Positions 53,420 through 55,730 of a stretch of DNA of 55,730 bases are shown here, piece by piece (the first letter of the stretch is position 1; every line of letters starts with the position of its first letter). A program made the position numbers and the translations under genes. The notes below the pieces were generated by a model. That model saw only the letters and a program-made list of their open reading frames with translations. It was not told the DNA's origin and searched no databases. The stretch comes from Candidatus Methylomirabilis sp. (lineage in GTDB: Bacteria > Muiribacteriota > Ozemobacteria > Ozemobacterales > Ozemobacteraceae): assembly GCA_020722725.1 (NCBI GenBank), contig DYKG01000023.1, positions 1 through 55,730 of the forward strand, written 5' to 3'.

Positions 53420-54637
53420 CTAAATCTTTTCCATCAGAACAATGCGGTTGGTATTGGTGCCAAGTTTGTTGTTGGTTACCTTGAAGCAGTTGGCTAGTTT
53501 GGTGAATTGCTGGCTCTGAACCAGCACTTCATTCACTTTGAACTGGCCAAGATTGTATTTTTTACTGGCAGTAAGGTTAACCAGAATTTCATCGAGATTG
53601 AGCAATTCGCCCTGGTATCTGACTTCGCCCACTTCCATCGCCACAAATCCGCCCTTTTTAACGACCCGATGCAGCTCTGTCATGGTGTCAGAAATGAACT
53701 GAGCCCACTTTTCCAGATCGGGAGTCTGAACAATTTTGTTTTCAAGATCTTCAGTCGGAATATCGCAGAACCAGCTTTCGATCCAGGTATCCTGGACATA
53801 ATCGACTTGATTGAGAAATGGCGGCGAAGTTACTACTAAATCGACGCTTTCCGAAGCCCAATCCATAAGATTGCGGGAATCTCCGGTCGTGAGCCTCTGA
53901 TGTCGGCCCCAGCTGCGAAGTTCTTCGATGTTCCCACTTTTGAGCGAGGTTCTGGCCTTCTTGATGATGCGGCTCTTTACTTCACGGTAATCAGGCTCAG
54001 CTCCTCTGGTTTTGTTGATTTTTGCCTGATTCGACTTGGGAATCGAAATCTGGGGAAACGAATATGCAGAGAAGAAACCGTTTGAATGACCATGTAGTCT
54101 TGACAACGCGGTCATTTCGATAAAACGGTCGATATTGTCGCGATGATGGCGAAGATAGTTGCGTAGATTGATTAGTTCCCTGTAAGTTTCGGGATGATAG
54201 AACATTGACATGTCTTCTTCGCAGGTAAGGTCTATGTTATGGCTTAGATCTATTTCTGCAAGTCTTTCTTCAAGCTCGCCGACGGTCACGGGGTTTACCT
54301 TTGGGTAGGCAAGTCGTTCTGAAAGAGGGTTAACGTCGTTGCTCAGACCTTTTCTCTTCAGCAGTGCCGCCTGCAAAACCGTAGTGCCGCGTCCACCAAA
54401 CGGGTCGCCAACCGTGTCACCGGGGTTGGTGAGTTTTTTAATGAAGAAATCTGGAAGCTCTGGTTTGAATGAGGCCCGATAAGAATTGGCATAGTGCAGA
54501 GAATGAAGTTGTCGCTGTTTGGCTGTCCAGAATTCATCGCAGGTTTTGTTGACCGAACCATAAGGGGTCATCAATAATCCTGATTCGTGGGTTCCAGAAC
54601 CGTTCAAAACATTTTTCAAAAGGGCTTGGGCGCTCAT
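53420..54637 (-). CDS. DNA methyltransferase (N4-cytosine/N6-adenine type), solitary
   Basis: 405 residues from the ATG at 54637, which has GGAGG five bases upstream; the longer frame from 54682 is rejected. The SAM-binding motif DPFGGRGTT is near residues 78-86 and the catalytic TSPPF near 270-274, with about 185 residues between, an unusual order compared with the common DNA-methylase arrangements. No restriction endonuclease is nearby, so it may be a solitary, regulatory methyltransferase. It is co-transcribed with divIVA. Confidence 0.88.
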   Translation of the reverse strand: MSAQALLKNVLNGSGTHESGLLMTPYGSVNKTCDEFWTAKQRQLHSLHYANSYRASFKPELPDFFIKKLTNPGDTVGDPFGGRGTTVLQAALLKRKGLSNDVNPLSERLAYPKVNPVTVGELEERLAEIDLSHNIDLTCEEDMSMFYHPETYRELINLRNYLRHHRDNIDRFIEMTALSRLHGHSNGFFSAYSFPQISIPKSNQAKINKTRGAEPDYREVKSRIIKKARTSLKSGNIEELRSWGRHQRLTTGDSRNLMDWASESVDLVVTSPPFLNQVDYVQDTWIESWFCDIPTEDLENKIVQTPDLEKWAQFISDTMTELHRVVKKGGFVAMEVGEVRYQGELLNLDEILVNLTASKKYNLGQFKVNEVLVQSQQFTKLANCFKVTNNKLGTNTNRIVLMEKI

Positions 54638-54771
54638 GTTGCCTCCGATTAAATTTTCTCTTTGAAATCTATCGGCGGCCATCGTTCAAACCTTGACGAT
54701 TAAAATCAGAAAAACCTTGTTTTCGAGGCGCGACCGGGATAATGTAAAGAAAAAATAAGGAAGGGTTTGTT

Positions 54772-55563
54772 ATGGCAACAGAACTTTTTCAGGAACTTAA
54801 GCGGGTTTTTAATCGCAACGAGTCTTTCGTTCTTTGTACCGTGGTTGAAACATTAGGCTCAAGCCCAGGCACGGTCGGCCAGAAAATGATCGTTTTTCGA
54901 GATGGTTCTACTTCCGGTACGGTCGGTGGCGGAGTGAACGAAGAACGGGTGCGGGTTGCCGCCCTTGACCTGTTTAAAAGTGGATCAAGTCAGATTCTGA
55001 CTTTTGACCTGAATAATCCTCTCGATGGCAGCGACCCGGTTTGTGGTGGTCAGGTAAGAATTTTCATTGAAATGATTGCTGATGAACCGCAGATGCTGGT
55101 TTTTGGCGCCGGGCACATTGGTAAAGTTCTTGCTAAAATGGCTGCGCTCGCCCGCTTCCGCGTAACTGTCATTGATGAACGGCCAGAATATGCAGACCCA
55201 AAGCTGTTTCCAGAATGTGAAAGTGTGGTGTGCTGCAGATATGAAGAATCTCTTGAAAAGGTGAAAATTAACGATCGAAGTTTTGTGGTTGTGGTGACGC
55301 CTGGCCATATGAAGGATAAAGAGGTTCTCGAACTGGTTCTCCCAACTTCTGCGCCTTATGTCGGTCTGGTCAGTTCGGCCAGGAAGATGGTGGAAATGAA
55401 GGAAGCTCTGGTTGCGAAGGGAAACAGTCGTGAGCGTGCCGATTCAATTTTTACGCCGATCGGCATAAATCTCGGTTCAACTACCCCAGAAGAGATTGCT
55501 GTTGAGATTCTGGCCCAAGTTGTGGCTTTTCGGAATGGAAAAATCATCCGTTTTGCAAGGTAG
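54772..55563 (+). CDS. XdhC/CoxI-family molybdenum-enzyme maturation protein
   Basis: 263 residues. N-terminal XdhC domain with VVETLGSSPGTVGQKM, GTVGGGVNEE and the Cys motif DPVCGGQV; C-terminal Rossmann domain with MLVFGAGHIGKVLAKMA. XdhC proteins bind and sulfurate the molybdenum cofactor of xanthine dehydrogenase-type enzymes. No such enzyme is in the window. AGGAAGG precedes the ATG by about seven bases. Confidence 0.9.
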   Translation: MATELFQELKRVFNRNESFVLCTVVETLGSSPGTVGQKMIVFRDGSTSGTVGGGVNEERVRVAALDLFKSGSSQILTFDLNNPLDGSDPVCGGQVRIFIEMIADEPQMLVFGAGHIGKVLAKMAALARFRVTVIDERPEYADPKLFPECESVVCCRYEESLEKVKINDRSFVVVVTPGHMKDKEVLELVLPTSAPYVGLVSSARKMVEMKEALVAKGNSRERADSIFTPIGINLGSTTPEEIAVEILAQVVAFRNGKIIRFAR

Positions 55564-55606
55564 GCTTCGTTTTTAATTTTTTTTGAAAAATACTTTTGCT
55601 TTTTTG

Positions 55607-55635
55607 TTGACTTGTTGTTCTGATTTTGCTAACAT
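55607..55635 (+). promoter_or_regulatory. Strong promoter of a downstream rRNA operon (presumed)
   Basis: TTGACT (55607-55612), 17-base spacer, TAACAT (55630-55635). The -35 and spacing equal those of the tRNA cluster promoter. The stretch ahead is AT-rich, like an UP element. Confidence 0.7.
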
Positions 55636-55642
55636 GAACTCC

Positions 55643-55689
55643 CTGCCACGGCAGATCGGTCAAAAAAAAGACCGCAAGCTCTTTGAGAA
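55643..55689 (+). promoter_or_regulatory. rRNA-type leader with hairpins and boxA-like element
   Basis: Hairpin CTGCC/GGCAG (55643-55654), hairpin CGGTC/GACCG with an A8 loop (55657-55674), then GCTCTTTGAGAA (55678-55689), a close match to the boxA antitermination element found before 16S rRNA genes. The 16S gene itself would begin beyond the window. Confidence 0.6.
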
Positions 55690-55730
55690 TAAAATCGAAA
55701 GACTTTAAGAATGACGCCAAGCGGGTCTTG

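Overview
The window reads as ordinary chromosome from a moderate-G+C, outer-membrane-bearing bacterium of a poorly described lineage. Evidence for an outer membrane is heptose epimerase HldD, a UDP-ManNAc-dehydrogenase polysaccharide cluster and a likely lipoprotein. DivIVA/YggU, type III glutamine synthetase, ResB/CcsA cytochrome c maturation, many TPR/HEAT proteins, several PP2C (SpoIIE-type) phosphatases and secreted proteins with FlgD-like tails would suit a deep-branching phylum such as Candidatus Riflebacteria. That placement is an inference from gene content only. No phage, integrase, transposase, CRISPR array or conjugation gene was seen.

Layout. 1-4.6 kb (+): a signalling set made of a membrane PAS-PAS-GAF-PP2C phosphatase (cut by the window edge), an HDLNN-box/receiver protein without an ATPase domain, and a receiver protein with a degenerate HD-GYP domain. 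4.6-14.3 kb (-): a compact surface-polysaccharide operon: UDP-ManNAc dehydrogenase, B12-radical SAM enzyme, asparagine synthetase-like amidotransferase, two-domain oxidoreductase, heparinase-like lyase and GT4 glycosyltransferase. 14.5-15.3 kb (+): seven tRNA genes (Pro, Gly, Arg, His, Arg, Lys, Lys) with a good promoter and a terminator; no tRNA encodes CCA. 15.4-18.1 kb: small genes, an Fe-S flavoprotein, a decayed aldo/keto reductase and a candidate structured RNA with its own terminator. 18.1-21 kb (-): YciH and type III glutamine synthetase. 21.2-25.8 kb (+): a TPR protein, a phosphatase remnant and resB-ccsA.

25.7-28.2 kb (-): three poorly characterised proteins. 28.3-39.5 kb: a PP2C phosphatase followed by two large secreted HExxH metallopeptidases (+) around a third, opposed, secreted HExxH protein with a glycine-zipper region, then a TPR lipoprotein. 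39.7-40.7 kb: hldD. 41.3-48.4 kb (+): a 1929-residue exported TPR protein and a HEAT-repeat protein. 48.8-54.6 kb (-): an OPT transporter, a secreted S1/P1-nuclease/phospholipase C-like protein, and an operon of DNA methyltransferase, DivIVA, YggU and a membrane protein. 54.8-55.6 kb (+): an XdhC-family protein. The window ends in what looks like the promoter and leader of an rRNA operon.

The most unusual features are a short hairpin repeat family (18.7 kb and 48.6-48.76 kb) with compensatory stem changes and an apparent filled/empty insertion pair (48.65-48.76 versus 22.94-22.98 kb); the candidate non-coding RNA at about 17.9-18.12 kb; gene remnants beside the repeats; the three-protease locus; and signalling proteins that have lost catalytic residues. 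No single feature is proven to be a new system.
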